NCBI GenBank assembly: GCA_963762315.1
Contig: CAVXKO010000004.1
Span: 1,302,001-1,366,000 of the forward strand
Source: RPQJ01 sp963762315
Lineage (GTDB): Bacteria > Pseudomonadota > Gammaproteobacteria > Steroidobacterales > Steroidobacteraceae
Reading direction: 5' to 3'
DNA: 64,000 nucleotides
The notes below the pieces were generated by a model. That model saw only the letters and a list, made by a program, of their open reading frames with translations. It did no database searches and had not been told where the DNA came from. Within the stretch, counting starts at the first letter, position 1. The number at the start of each line of letters is the position of its first letter. The position numbers and the translations under genes were made by a program. Below, one piece after another: positions 8,840-18,438 of the stretch.

Positions 8840-10267
8840 ATGGAACTGCCGGATGCGTTGACGCTCGCACGTTTCCAGTTCGCCTTCACGGTGAGCTTCC
8901 ACATCATCTTCCCGGCGATCTCGATCGGGCTGGCGAGCTACCTCGCCGTGCTCGAGGGACTCTGGCTCGTCACCGGCCGCGCCGTGTTCCACGACCTGTT
9001 CAACTACTGGAAGAAGATCTTCGCCGTAGCCTTCGGCATGGGCGTGGTCTCGGGGCTCGTCATGAGCTACCAGTTCGGCACCAACTGGAGCGTTTTCTCC
9101 GACAAGGCCGGCCCCGTGATCGGCCCGTTGATGGGTTACGAAGTGCTGTCCGCGTTCTTCCTCGAGGCCGGCTTCCTGGGCGTCATGCTGTTCGGGCTGA
9201 AGCGCGTCGGCCCGAAGCTGCACTTCGTAGCCACGCTGATGGTCGCGCTCGGCACCTTCATGTCGGCGTTCTGGATCCTCTCCGTCAACAGCTGGATGCA
9301 GACGCCCGCAGGGTATGGGTTGAACGCCGCCGGGCAGTTCGTGCCGCGCGACTGGTGGGCGGTGATCTTCAATCCGTCCTTCCCGTATCGCCTGCTGCAC
9401 ATGCTGCTGGCCGCGTACCTGACGACGGCCTTCATCGTCGGCGGCACCGGCGCGTTGCACTTGCTGCGCGACGCGACACAACCCGCCTCGCGCATCATGT
9501 TCTCGATGGCGATGTGGATGGCTGCGCTCGTCGCGCCGCTGCAGATCGTTGCCGGCGACCTGCACGGCCTCAACACGCTCGAACACCAGCCGGCCAAGAT
9601 CGCAGCGATGGAAGGCCATTTCGAGACCCGGACGGGCGCGCCCCTGCTGATCTTCGGCCTGCCCGACATGGTCGAGGAGCGCACCAGGTTCGCGCTCGAG
9701 ATCCCGAAGCTCGGCAGCCTGATTCTGACGCGCGACTTGAACGGCAAGGTGCGCGGCCTCAAGGAATGGCCGCCCGCCGAGCGGCCCAACGCGCTGCTGC
9801 TGTTCTGGAGTTTTCGCGTCATGGTCGGCCTCGGTGTCGCCATGTTCCTCATGGGCGTGTGGAGCCTGGCGCTGCGCCTGCGCCAGCGGCTCTTCGCGAC
9901 TCCGCTGCTGCTCAAAGCCACGATCCTGATGAGCCCCGCAGGCTTGCTCGCCGTCATTGCCGGCTGGATCACCACCGAAGCGGGACGCCAGCCCTACACC
10001 GTCTACGGACTGCTGACGACGGCCGACTCCGCCTCGCCCGTCGGGGCCGCTGCGGTAGGCGCCTCGCTCGCGGCGTTCGTGGTCGTGTACTTCCTCGTGT
10101 TCGGGGCCGGCGCCTTCTACATGCTACGGCTGATGAATGCACCGCCGCGCGCTTCCGAGGACGACCTGTCGCCGGGTGAGCCCCTGCGCGCCGGCGGCCT
10201 GATGCCGGCGCCGATCCTCGCCGGGGTCACAGGAGCAGCAAGACCGCAGCGGGGATCGCCATCATGA
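8840..10267 (+). CDS. cydA: Cytochrome bd-type quinol oxidase subunit I (CioA/CydA)
   Basis: Catalytic haem-bearing subunit (475 aa) of the membrane quinol oxidase that reduces O2 to water without proton pumping. His21 (SFHIIFP) and His187 (LLHMLL) sit where E. coli CydA has the His19 and His186 haem ligands. The GWITTEAGRQPY block near residue 375 is a family signature. The protein is shorter than E. coli CydA (522 aa) and lacks the long Q-loop insertion, which places it with the cyanide-insensitive (CIO) subgroup. Its TGA overlaps the ATG of subunit II. A high-affinity oxidase next to oxygen-labile corrinoid enzymes may be functionally meaningful or simply incidental. Confidence 0.95.
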   Translation: MELPDALTLARFQFAFTVSFHIIFPAISIGLASYLAVLEGLWLVTGRAVFHDLFNYWKKIFAVAFGMGVVSGLVMSYQFGTNWSVFSDKAGPVIGPLMGYEVLSAFFLEAGFLGVMLFGLKRVGPKLHFVATLMVALGTFMSAFWILSVNSWMQTPAGYGLNAAGQFVPRDWWAVIFNPSFPYRLLHMLLAAYLTTAFIVGGTGALHLLRDATQPASRIMFSMAMWMAALVAPLQIVAGDLHGLNTLEHQPAKIAAMEGHFETRTGAPLLIFGLPDMVEERTRFALEIPKLGSLILTRDLNGKVRGLKEWPPAERPNALLLFWSFRVMVGLGVAMFLMGVWSLALRLRQRLFATPLLLKATILMSPAGLLAVIAGWITTEAGRQPYTVYGLLTTADSASPVGAAAVGASLAAFVVVYFLVFGAGAFYMLRLMNAPPRASEDDLSPGEPLRAGGLMPAPILAGVTGAARPQRGSPS

Positions 10268-11268
10268 ACCTCGACCTCCCACTCGTCTGGGCGGGACTGA
10301 TCGCCTTCGCGGTGCTCGCCTACGTCCTGCTCGACGGCTTCGACCTCGGCGTCGGCATGCTCTTTCCCTTCGTGCAGGGCGAGGCGAATCGCGACGAGAT
10401 GATGAACTCGGTCGCACCGGTCTGGGATGGCAACGAAACCTGGCTGGTGCTGGGCGGCGGCGGGCTGTTCGCGGTGTTTCCGCTCGCCTACGCGATCATC
10501 ATGCCCGCGTTGTACGCACCGGTGATCGCGATGCTGCTCGGCCTGGTCTTGCGCGGGGTCGCGTTCGAGTTTCGCTGGAAGACCCGGCGCGGCAAGTTCC
10601 TGTGGGACGGCGCATTCGCCATCGGCTCGACGATTGCGACGTTCGCGCAAGGCATCGCCCTCGGCGCGCTCGTGCAGGGAATACCGGTCGCCGGCCGGGC
10701 CTATGCCGGCGGATGGTGGGACTGGCTCACACCTTTCAGCCTCCTGACCGGGATCGCGCTGATCATCGGCTACACGTTGCTTGGTGCGACCTGGCTCATC
10801 CACAAGACCGAGGGGCCGGTACGGGACAGGGCCTTCGTATTCGCCCGCATCGCGGCCATCGCGACGCTCAGCCTCATTTTCGTCGTCAGTCTCTGGACGC
10901 CGTTCCTGAGCGACGTCTTCATGAAGCGCTGGTTCGCGTGGCCCCAGGTCCTGTTCGTCGCACCTGTGCCGCTGCTGGTCGGCCTGGCAGGATTCGTCCT
11001 GCTCAAGGGCCTCGAGCAGCGCAACGAGCGCCGGCCTTTCCTCGCCTCGCTCGCGTTGTTCGTGCTGTGCTTCGTCGGCCTGCTGATCAGCTTCTATCCG
11101 TATCTCGTGCCGACTTCCGTGACGATCTGGCAGGCCGCCGCACCCGACGCCAGCCTCGAATTCCTGCTGGCGGGAGCTGCGGTCCTGCTGCCGATCATCC
11201 TCGCCTATACGGGCTACTCGTACTGGGTCTTCCGCGGCAAGGTGAACAGCATGGGCGGTTACCACTGA
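10264..11268 (+). CDS. cydB: Cytochrome bd-type quinol oxidase subunit II (CioB/CydB)
   Basis: A 334-aa polytopic membrane subunit partnering subunit I. It opens with the diagnostic LLDGFDLGVGML segment and continues with PVWDGNETWLVLGGGG and EFRWK, all typical of CydB. Translation starts at an ATGA overlap with subunit I (10264-10267) and stops at a TGATG overlap with the small ORF that follows. Three-gene translational coupling implies fixed stoichiometry. Confidence 0.95.
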   Translation: MNLDLPLVWAGLIAFAVLAYVLLDGFDLGVGMLFPFVQGEANRDEMMNSVAPVWDGNETWLVLGGGGLFAVFPLAYAIIMPALYAPVIAMLLGLVLRGVAFEFRWKTRRGKFLWDGAFAIGSTIATFAQGIALGALVQGIPVAGRAYAGGWWDWLTPFSLLTGIALIIGYTLLGATWLIHKTEGPVRDRAFVFARIAAIATLSLIFVVSLWTPFLSDVFMKRWFAWPQVLFVAPVPLLVGLAGFVLLKGLEQRNERRPFLASLALFVLCFVGLLISFYPYLVPTSVTIWQAAAPDASLEFLLAGAAVLLPIILAYTGYSYWVFRGKVNSMGGYH

Positions 11269-11390
11269 TGAACGCGCACCCGCGCCCGTCCGTCTGGACA
11301 CGCCTCGCGTGGTTCGCGGCCATCTGGGCCTGCAGCGTCGCCGCGCTCGGACTGGTCGCTTTGGTGATCCGCAGCATCCTGCGCGCGTGA
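11268..11390 (+). CDS. Small CydX/DUF2474-like subunit of the bd oxidase (40 aa)
   Basis: A 40-residue protein with one predicted transmembrane helix (FAAIWACSVAALGLVALVI) preceded by a basic, tryptophan-containing leader (SVWTRLAWF). Its ATG overlaps the cydB stop (TGATG at 11266-11270). Size, topology and position match the tiny third subunit (CydX/DUF2474 type) that stabilises bd oxidases. Automated callers easily miss it because of its length. Sequence identity to a particular small-subunit family is judged by eye only. Confidence 0.75.
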   Translation: MNAHPRPSVWTRLAWFAAIWACSVAALGLVALVIRSILRA

Positions 11391-11400
11391 CGCGCGCGAA

Positions 11401-13293
11401 TCACTCGAACTCGATCGCCAGCGGCAGGCGAGCCAAAGCCTCGGCCGCCGAGGCGCGAGACGCCGGGTCCGCCAGTCGAATCGCCGCCACGGTGCCGAGA
11501 CGCTTGTCGTCGCGCACAGTGACCGCCGCCTCGATGCCGGAAGCATGCAGCATTTCTCGGCAGACTCGCTCGATGGCCAGGTGGCGCAGTCGTGGCTTGA
11601 AGATCTTGCCGACGGCGGTCATCGGCATCTGCGGCAGGATCTCGATGCGCACCGGCACCGCCGCACGTTCGGGAACGCGTTCGGCCGCGAATTCGCGCAG
11701 CGCCTGGGCGGAAGCACCGGAACCGTCCTTCAGCACGACGTACGCGATCGGAACCTCGCCGGCGTGCGCATCGAGCTGGCCGACAGCTGCCGCGAGCACC
11801 ACGTCCGGGTGCTCGCACAGCCGCTCCTCGATCATCTGCGGGTCGATGTTGTGACCACCGCGGATGATGAGGTCCTTCGCTCGTCCGGCGAGCCACAGGT
11901 ACCCGTCGTCGTCGTATCGGGCGAGGTCGCCGGAGTTGAACCAGCGCTTGCCATCGGCGTCCACGACCCAGGCGCGCGCGTCGTGTGATGGGTCCAGGTA
12001 ACCCGGAAAAACGTTTGGACCGCGCATCAGCAGCACCCCGATCTCGCCCGTCTCGCAGAAGCGCTGCAGGGTGGTGTCCTCGACGATTCCCACCGCCAAT
12101 TCGTTGTAGGGCAATGGGAGCCCGATCGAGCCGACCTTGCGCTCGCCGCCGCCGGGATTCAGCGACGAGACCGCCGTGCCTTCGGTCATGCCGTAGCCTT
12201 CGAGCATCCGGACGCCCGTGGTGCGCTCGAACCGGTTGAAGACCTCGATCGGCATCGGCGCCGCGCCGACGAGGCAATGGCGCAAGTTCGACAGGTCGTG
12301 CTCGCCGCGAGGCACGTCGAGCAGCGATGCATAGACCGTCGGGACGGCCATCATGGCAAAGACGTGGTGCCGGGCCAGCAGCCCCCAGAGGTTGGCCAAC
12401 AGCCCCGGTGTCCGGTAACCGCCTGGGGTGGCGAGGACGACGTTGCCGCCGGCGGCCCAGACCGCCAGTCCGGTGGCGAGCGGCGCGTTGACGTGAAACA
12501 GCGGCAGGCCGCAGAACACGGCCTGTCCGGGCTCCGTGCCCAGCGTGGCCGCCACGGACCAGGCGAGAAACACCTCGTTCGCCTGAGTGTGCGGGGCGAC
12601 CTTCGGCATGCCGGTGGTGCCGCCGGTGTGGAACAGGCTGGCAATGTCGCCCGGGTCGATCTGCCGAGTGAAGTCGAGGCGCGAATCAGGCTCGCGGTCC
12701 AGCAACGTGTCGAAGTCGTGAACCGCCACTCGCCCTTGCGCTGCGTACACGCGCGGGGCGGCGGATGTAAGGAGACGCGACGGATCCACACACAACACGT
12801 GCTCGAGCGTCTCGATCTCGCCGAGGATCGGCGCGCATTTTGCCCACAGGTCGAGTCCCGGCGCGCCGGGCGCCAGCGTCACGAGCAGTCGCGCTCGCAC
12901 GGTGCGCAGGATCTGCAGGATCTGCGAGGGCTCGAGCAGCGGGTTGATCGCCGCGACTCGACCCGCCGTCTCGCCGCCCCAGATTGAAAAATGCGTCTGC
13001 GGCAGGTTCGGCAGCAGGTAGGCCACGGTCTCGTGGGCGCCGAGTCCGAGGCGGTTGAAGGCGTTGGCCGCCTGGGTGATGCGCGCGAAGAATTCCCGGT
13101 AACGATAGACGACGGGCTCCTCGTCCAGCGTGCCGCGCATCAGGAACGTCAGTGCCGGACGCTCGGCGTGAGCCGCGGCGCTCGCCTGCAGCAGGTCGTA
13201 GGTGCTGCGCTCCGTGTAGCGGCTTGCGAGCGGAATGGAATTCTGCGCGCGAACGTCCGCCGCGGAGCGAATGCTCAGTCGCTCAGGCTTCAT
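11401..13293 (-). CDS. AMP-binding acyl-CoA synthetase
   Basis: A 630-aa adenylate-forming ligase that would activate a carboxylic acid to its CoA thioester. Visible core motifs are HTGGTTGMPK (ATP loop), GYGMTEGT, SGDLARYDDDG followed by GRAKDLIIRGG, and the C-terminal catalytic lysine in GKIFKP. The start at 13293 has a strong GAGGAGG ribosome site; the frame extends upstream but into soxG. It is the last gene of the minus-strand DAO-sox series. A link to degradation of an N-methylated acid (carnitine- or butyrobetaine-like) is possible but is only a contextual guess. Its 3' end is 11 bases from the convergent bd oxidase operon. Confidence 0.88.
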   Translation of the reverse strand: MKPERLSIRSAADVRAQNSIPLASRYTERSTYDLLQASAAAHAERPALTFLMRGTLDEEPVVYRYREFFARITQAANAFNRLGLGAHETVAYLLPNLPQTHFSIWGGETAGRVAAINPLLEPSQILQILRTVRARLLVTLAPGAPGLDLWAKCAPILGEIETLEHVLCVDPSRLLTSAAPRVYAAQGRVAVHDFDTLLDREPDSRLDFTRQIDPGDIASLFHTGGTTGMPKVAPHTQANEVFLAWSVAATLGTEPGQAVFCGLPLFHVNAPLATGLAVWAAGGNVVLATPGGYRTPGLLANLWGLLARHHVFAMMAVPTVYASLLDVPRGEHDLSNLRHCLVGAAPMPIEVFNRFERTTGVRMLEGYGMTEGTAVSSLNPGGGERKVGSIGLPLPYNELAVGIVEDTTLQRFCETGEIGVLLMRGPNVFPGYLDPSHDARAWVVDADGKRWFNSGDLARYDDDGYLWLAGRAKDLIIRGGHNIDPQMIEERLCEHPDVVLAAAVGQLDAHAGEVPIAYVVLKDGSGASAQALREFAAERVPERAAVPVRIEILPQMPMTAVGKIFKPRLRHLAIERVCREMLHASGIEAAVTVRDDKRLGTVAAIRLADPASRASAAEALARLPLAIEFE

Positions 13294-13364
13294 CTTCGCC
13301 TCCTCGCTGCCGCTTCTCAGTTCCCGTTCCGGTCGCGGCGCCGCGTGCGAGTGCCCACCGCCTG

Positions 13365-13904
13365 CTACGTCTCCCGCGCGATTTCCGCCAGAAGTTCGAC
13401 GACGTAGCGGCTGAACGAGCGCCACACTTCCACGTGGAAGGTTTCGGGCGCCGTACGCCACAGCACGACTTCGGCCTTCGCGAAGATCGTACGCGTGCAC
13501 ATCCCGACCGGGAAGGCCGTCGCATCGAGCGGCAGCGGACACTGCGCGGCCAGCAGCCATTCGGCGTGCGGACCGATGACCTCGAAGGCGACCTGCCGAT
13601 GACTGATGTCCACCAGCGAATGCGGTTGATCGCCGATCTCCCGGGCGTTGGCGGAAACGATCGCCGCCCCCTCGCCGTCCGGCGCGAGAAGCAGATACTC
13701 ATCGGGCCCGAGCCACAACGCTGCGCGCGACCCATTTGTCGCGGCACGGCACGCTTCGGAAGGCAACGCCACGCCGAACGACGCTCCGGCCGCGGCCTGA
13801 ACTGCAGGTGCACCCCGGAAAATGAATCGTGTCGCCGCGGGCAGCGTGCGCAGCCAGGGGGCCGGCACGAATTCCACGGAGCGTCGGGCTGCCGTCTCAA
13901 CCAT
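13365..13904 (-). CDS. soxG: Sarcosine oxidase gamma subunit (SoxG), set 1
   Basis: A 179-aa protein resembling a lone GcvT-type domain, as in the gamma subunit of heterotetrameric sarcosine oxidase. It contains the LWLGPDEYLLLAP block, then SLVDISHRQ and the C-terminal FHVEVWRSFSRYV segment typical of SoxG. The start overlaps the end of soxA by 8 bases, and the order B-D-A-G is the classical operon order. The subunit has a structural or assembly role and binds no cofactor of its own. Confidence 0.9.
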   Translation of the reverse strand: MVETAARRSVEFVPAPWLRTLPAATRFIFRGAPAVQAAAGASFGVALPSEACRAATNGSRAALWLGPDEYLLLAPDGEGAAIVSANAREIGDQPHSLVDISHRQVAFEVIGPHAEWLLAAQCPLPLDATAFPVGMCTRTIFAKAEVVLWRTAPETFHVEVWRSFSRYVVELLAEIARET

Positions 13905-16884
13905 GGAGGCGCGCTCCTTCCGTGTCGTAGAACACCGGCGCAGCGACGGTCACGGCAATGTCGCGACCCGGCATCGGCACGTAAAGTGTCTGTCCGATGC
14001 GTGCACGACCGCCCGACACCATCGCCAGCGCGATCGAGCGGCCCAGCGCCGGGCTCTCGTACGACGACGTGACGTGGCCGATCAGCTGCATCGGCGCCTT
14101 CTGGCCCGGAGTCGCGACGACCTGCGCGCCCTCTTCGAGCACCGTGCCCGCATCCACCGTGAGCAAACCCACGAGTTGCTTGCGGTCGGCGCGCTTCATT
14201 TCGACGCGATCGAGCGAGCGTTTGCCGACGAAGTCGGACTTGGTCTTGCCGATCGCCCAGGCCACGCCCGCGTCGTCCGGGGTCACCGTGCCGTCCGTTT
14301 CCTGTCCGACGATGATGTAACCCTTCTCGGCACGCATGACGTGCATGGACTCGGTACCGTACGGCGTGATGCCGAAGCGCTGGCCGGACGCATGGATGGC
14401 CTCCCAGATCGCCCGGCCGTAATCGGCAGGCACGTTGACCTCGAAACCCATCTCGCCGGTGAAGCTGACGCGGAACAGGCGCATCGGCACGCCGCAGATG
14501 CGGCCGGTCGTGACGGCAAGGTGCGGGAGCGCCTCCGCAGAGATGTCGCAATCGCTCACGAGCGGCGCGAGCACCTCGCGGGCCTTCGGGCCCTGCACCG
14601 CAACGACCGACCACTGCTCGGTGGTCGACGTGATCCAGACCTTCAGGTCCGGCCATTCCGTCTGCAGGTAGTCTTCCATCAGCGCGAACACGCGGGCCGC
14701 GCCGCCCGTGGTGGTGGTCACGTGAAAGCAGTCGGTCGCCATGCGCGCGATCACGCCGTCGTCGTAGATGAAACCGTCGTCGCGGCACAGGATGCCGTAA
14801 CGCGAGCGGCCCACGGCAAGGTTCGCGAAGTTGTTCACGTACATGCGCGAGAGGAACGTGGCCGCGTCGGCACCGACCACCTCGATCTTGCCCAGCGTAG
14901 AGGCGTCGAACATGCCGACACTGGCGCGCACCGCCTTGCACTCCCGTGCGACCGCGGCGTGCATGTCCTCCCCCCTCTGCGGGAAGTACCGGGCTCGCTT
15001 CCACTGCCCGACGTCCTCGAATACCGCGCCCTGCGCCACGGCCCATTCGTGGGTCGGCGTCGTGCGAACGGGGTCGAACAGATCGCCGCGGTCGTAGCCC
15101 GCGAAGATGCCGAACGTGACCGGCGTGTACGGCATTCGGAACGTCGTGAGGCCCACCTGCGGCACGGTCTTGCCGAGGTCGCCCGCCACGATCGCGAGCG
15201 CGTTCAGGTTCGACGTCTTGCCCTGGTCCGTCGCCATGCCCGTCGTCGTATAGCGCTTGATGTGCTCGATCGACTCGAAGCCTTCACGACGCGCGAGCGC
15301 AAGGTCCTTGCTCGTCACGTCGTTCTGGAAGTCGACGAACGCGCCCTTCGGCGCCTTGTCGCCCGGCTGGGGCAAAGCCCCGGGCGAACCGAGCATGCTG
15401 TAGTCGCGGCATTCGACTCGGTACTGGCGCGCGTCGCCGCCACGATTGGCCGCGGCGAGGCCCGCCTGCGAACCATCGTGCAGCGTATTGGCGAGCCCAT
15501 CCACGCCGCGGCAGGCGCCGGCCGAGCGCTCCCGCTCCGCCGACGACGACGGCAGGAAGGCCTGGCGCCCGGCATCCCACGCCAGCTTCCCGCGCGACTG
15601 CGAGAACAGGTGCACGGCCGGCGTGTAACCGCCGGAGACCAGCAGCGCATCGCAGGACACGCTGCGCTTGCCCTCGATCCGCCCGCCCTTGGCGACCGCG
15701 ATCGTGACACTACGCACGCCGAGCCGGCCACTCGTGCCGAGCACCGTGGCGCTGGTCAGCACGTCAATGCCCGCGGCTCGAGCGGCATTCACTGCGTCGC
15801 CTTGGGGCGCTTCGCGCACGTCCGCGATCAGGGGAATCGACGAGCCGGCCGCCTTCAGTTCGAATGCCGATGCGTAAGCAGCATCGCTGCCGGTTACGAG
15901 CACCACTTTCGAGCCCACGGCCACGCCGTGGCGATGGAGGTAGGCGCGAGCCGCAGATGCGAGCATCACGCCCGGTCGGTCGTTGCCCGGGAACACGAGC
16001 GGACGCTCGATCGCGCCCGTCGCGAGGACGACTTCGCCTGCCCTCACCTGCCACAGCCGCTCGCGGGGCATGTCCTTCGGGGGCGCCGCAAGGTGATCGG
16101 TGAGCCGCTCGCACAGGCCGACGAGGTTGTGCGGGAAGTAGCCGAACGCCGTCGTGCGCTTGAGCACCGTCACGTTCGGCAGGCGCGCCAGCGCGGCCTC
16201 AGCCTCGGCAAGCCACGTGACGACCGGCTGACCGTCGATCGTCGCCCCGCCCTCATCGAGCAGCGATCCGCCCAAGCCCGGCTGCTCGTCGCAGAGCACG
16301 ACGCGTGCGCCGGTCGAACCGGTGGACAACGCCGCCGCCAGTCCCGCCGGGCCCGCGCCCACGACGAGCACGTCGCAATGCGCAAAGCGCTGCGCATAGC
16401 GATCCGGATCGGGCGCTTCGGGCGCACGGCCCAGGCCCGCCGCCTTGCGGATCACCGGTTCGTACCAGCGGTGCCAGGCCTTCGGCGGCCACATGAACGT
16501 CTTGTAGTAGAAAGCGGCCGGGATCAGCGGGGCGACGAAGTCGTTCACCGCATTGACGTCGAACGACAGGCTCGGCCAGCGGTTCTGGCTTTCCGCGACG
16601 AGGCCGTCGTAGATCTCGACCTGAGTGGCACGCACGTTCGGCGTGCGCCGCCCCGCATCGCGGATCAGCGCGACGAGTGCATTGGGCTCTTCGGACCCGG
16701 CGGCGATCACGCCGCGTGGGCGGTGGTACTTGAACGAGCGCCCAAACAGCTGAATGCCATTTGCAATCAATGCGGAAGCCAGCGTATCGCCGGCCAGGCC
16801 GGTGTAACTGCGTCCGTCGAACGTGAAGCTCACGGGCTTCGAGCGATCGACCCGACCGCCGGCGCCAACCCGGCGGCCACTCAT
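13897..16884 (-). CDS. soxA: Sarcosine oxidase alpha subunit (SoxA), set 1
   Basis: Large subunit (995 aa) of the cytoplasmic heterotetrameric sarcosine oxidase, which converts sarcosine, O2 and THF to glycine, H2O2 and methylene-THF. A SoxA N-terminal domain (RSFKYHRPRG at 49-58) comes first. A dinucleotide-binding domain with GAGPAG (176-181) and the ATGAIERPLVFPGNDRPG stretch follows. The C-terminal third is a GcvT domain that carries THF chemistry (MATDQGKTSN, LGKIEVVG, RVSFTGEMG). It overlaps soxD by 4 bases and soxG by 8, and no frame break occurs over its 3 kb. Confidence 0.95.
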   Translation of the reverse strand: MSGRRVGAGGRVDRSKPVSFTFDGRSYTGLAGDTLASALIANGIQLFGRSFKYHRPRGVIAAGSEEPNALVALIRDAGRRTPNVRATQVEIYDGLVAESQNRWPSLSFDVNAVNDFVAPLIPAAFYYKTFMWPPKAWHRWYEPVIRKAAGLGRAPEAPDPDRYAQRFAHCDVLVVGAGPAGLAAALSTGSTGARVVLCDEQPGLGGSLLDEGGATIDGQPVVTWLAEAEAALARLPNVTVLKRTTAFGYFPHNLVGLCERLTDHLAAPPKDMPRERLWQVRAGEVVLATGAIERPLVFPGNDRPGVMLASAARAYLHRHGVAVGSKVVLVTGSDAAYASAFELKAAGSSIPLIADVREAPQGDAVNAARAAGIDVLTSATVLGTSGRLGVRSVTIAVAKGGRIEGKRSVSCDALLVSGGYTPAVHLFSQSRGKLAWDAGRQAFLPSSSAERERSAGACRGVDGLANTLHDGSQAGLAAANRGGDARQYRVECRDYSMLGSPGALPQPGDKAPKGAFVDFQNDVTSKDLALARREGFESIEHIKRYTTTGMATDQGKTSNLNALAIVAGDLGKTVPQVGLTTFRMPYTPVTFGIFAGYDRGDLFDPVRTTPTHEWAVAQGAVFEDVGQWKRARYFPQRGEDMHAAVARECKAVRASVGMFDASTLGKIEVVGADAATFLSRMYVNNFANLAVGRSRYGILCRDDGFIYDDGVIARMATDCFHVTTTTGGAARVFALMEDYLQTEWPDLKVWITSTTEQWSVVAVQGPKAREVLAPLVSDCDISAEALPHLAVTTGRICGVPMRLFRVSFTGEMGFEVNVPADYGRAIWEAIHASGQRFGITPYGTESMHVMRAEKGYIIVGQETDGTVTPDDAGVAWAIGKTKSDFVGKRSLDRVEMKRADRKQLVGLLTVDAGTVLEEGAQVVATPGQKAPMQLIGHVTSSYESPALGRSIALAMVSGGRARIGQTLYVPMPGRDIAVTVAAPVFYDTEGARLHG

Positions 16885-17174
16885 TTCGCGCCTCCGGTCG
16901 GCAGGTTCGGCATCGTCTCGCCGACGCGATACGTCGCGATGAACTGGTCCGTGGTCGTGTCGCGCAGTGCGTTGAAGAACCGCGCGCAGCCGCGGACGTG
17001 ACGCCAGCGTTCAGCGTGCACGCCGCGCGTGTTCTTGCGCAGGTACAGGAATTCACCCCAGTCGTCGGAGTTCACCTGCGACGGATCCGCAGGACGCGCG
17101 ATGTGCGCCTGCCCGCCGTAGCTGAATTCCAGTTCGGGGCGCGGTCCGCAGTACGGGCAATGGATGACCAGCAT
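16881..17174 (-). CDS. soxD: Sarcosine oxidase delta subunit (SoxD), set 1
   Basis: A 97-aa zinc-binding delta subunit. The CPYCG motif at residues 6-10 and the later HVRGC segment supply the Cys/His ligands known for SoxD. It lies 9 bases after soxB and overlaps soxA by 4 bases. It has only a structural role in the tetramer. Confidence 0.92.
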   Translation of the reverse strand: MLVIHCPYCGPRPELEFSYGGQAHIARPADPSQVNSDDWGEFLYLRKNTRGVHAERWRHVRGCARFFNALRDTTTDQFIATYRVGETMPNLPTGGAK

Positions 17175-17183
17175 GACCGGGCC

Positions 17184-18438
17184 TCAGTGCGCGACCGCCG
17201 CGGCGGCGGCCTCGTCGATCAGCAGGCCGTCGCGGAACCGCTCGATCGTGAACGGCGCGTTGATCCTGTGCGGCTCGTCGCGCGCCATGGTCCAGGCCAG
17301 CAGGTGACCGGCGCCCGGCGTCGCCTTGAAGCCGCCGGTGCCCCAGCCGCAGTTGACGTACAGCCCGGGCACGGGGGTCTTGGCGATGATCGGCGAGCGA
17401 TCCGGCGTCACGTCCACGATGCCGCCCCAGTTCCGCAGCATGCGCATGCGGCGGAACATCGGGAACAGTTCGCAGATGGCCGACAGCGTGTGCGAATTGA
17501 CGTGCAGCGCGCCGCGCTGCGTATAGCTCGTGTAGGCGTCGGTGCCGGCGCCGATGACCAGCTCGCCCTTGTCGGACTGGCTGATGTACGCATGCACCGA
17601 GTTCGACATGACGACGCAGGGCACAGCGGGCTTGACCGGCTCGGAGACCAGCGCCTGCAGCGGGAAGCTTTCGAGCGGCAGCTTCACGCCGGCGAGACCC
17701 AGCACCACCGACGTATTGCCGGCGGCCGACACGCCCACGCGCTTGCAGCGGATCACGCCGCGCGTCGTCTCGAGCGCCTCGATGGCGCCCCTGGCATCAC
17801 GGCGCATGGCCGTCACTTCGCAGTTCTCGATGATGTCCACGCCGAGCGCATCGGCGCGCGCGTGCGTAGCCCCAGGCCACCGCGTCGTGACGCGCCGTGC
17901 CGCCGCGCCGCTGCAGCGCGGCGCCCATCACCGGGTAGCGGATGTTCGACTCGATGTTGAGCGGCGGGCAGAAGGCCTTCGCCTCCTCCGGCGACAGCCA
18001 CTCGTTGTCGACGCCGTTGCAGCGGTTCGCATGGATGTGGCGCTTCAGCACCTGCACGTCGTGCACCTTGTGGGCCAGCATCATGACGCCGCGCGGCGAG
18101 AACATGACGTTGTAGTTGAGGACCTGCGAGAGGTCCTCCCAGAGCTTCACGGCGTGGTCGTAGAGTGCCGCGCTCTCGCTGAACAGGTAGTTGGAGCGGA
18201 TGATCGTGGTGTTGCGGCCCGTGTTGCCGCCGCCGATCCAGCCTTTCTCGAGCACCGCCACGCGCGTGATGCCGTGCTCATCCGCGAGGTAATACGCCGC
18301 GGCGAGCCCGTGGCCGCCGCCGCCCACGATGATCGCGTCGTACTCCGCCTGCGGCGCAGCGCGACGCCATTGCGGTGTCCAGCCCTGCTGGCCGCCAAAG
18401 GCTTCCTTGAGCAGCCGGAAGGCCGAGAACTTCGACAT
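17184..18438 (-). CDS. soxB: Sarcosine oxidase beta subunit (SoxB), set 1, one frame break
   Basis: A DAO-family flavoprotein subunit that holds the amine-oxidising FAD and, in the family, a covalently bound FMN. FAD motif GGGGHG at residues 39-44; His184 in RHDAVAWG is the likely FMN-linking histidine. One extra base in the GC-alternating run at about 17854-17861 breaks the frame right after that motif. Removing it gives 417 aa, the normal SoxB length, and restores ARA-ADALGVDIIENC. The ATG shares a base with the TGA of the preceding DAO-GcvT gene (TGATG, 18436-18440). That overlap is hidden because a second extra base near 18459 makes the two genes appear fused. Confidence 0.88.

Noticed and set aside
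13822..17001. A long open frame (over 1,000 codons) on the + strand opposite soxA
   Set aside because: It is antisense to a well-conserved gene. Its composition is Arg/Ala/His-rich without motifs, as expected for a shadow frame in GC-rich DNA. Several similar frames (for example opposite 1916-3517, 5088-6788 and 45247-47568) were dismissed for the same reason.
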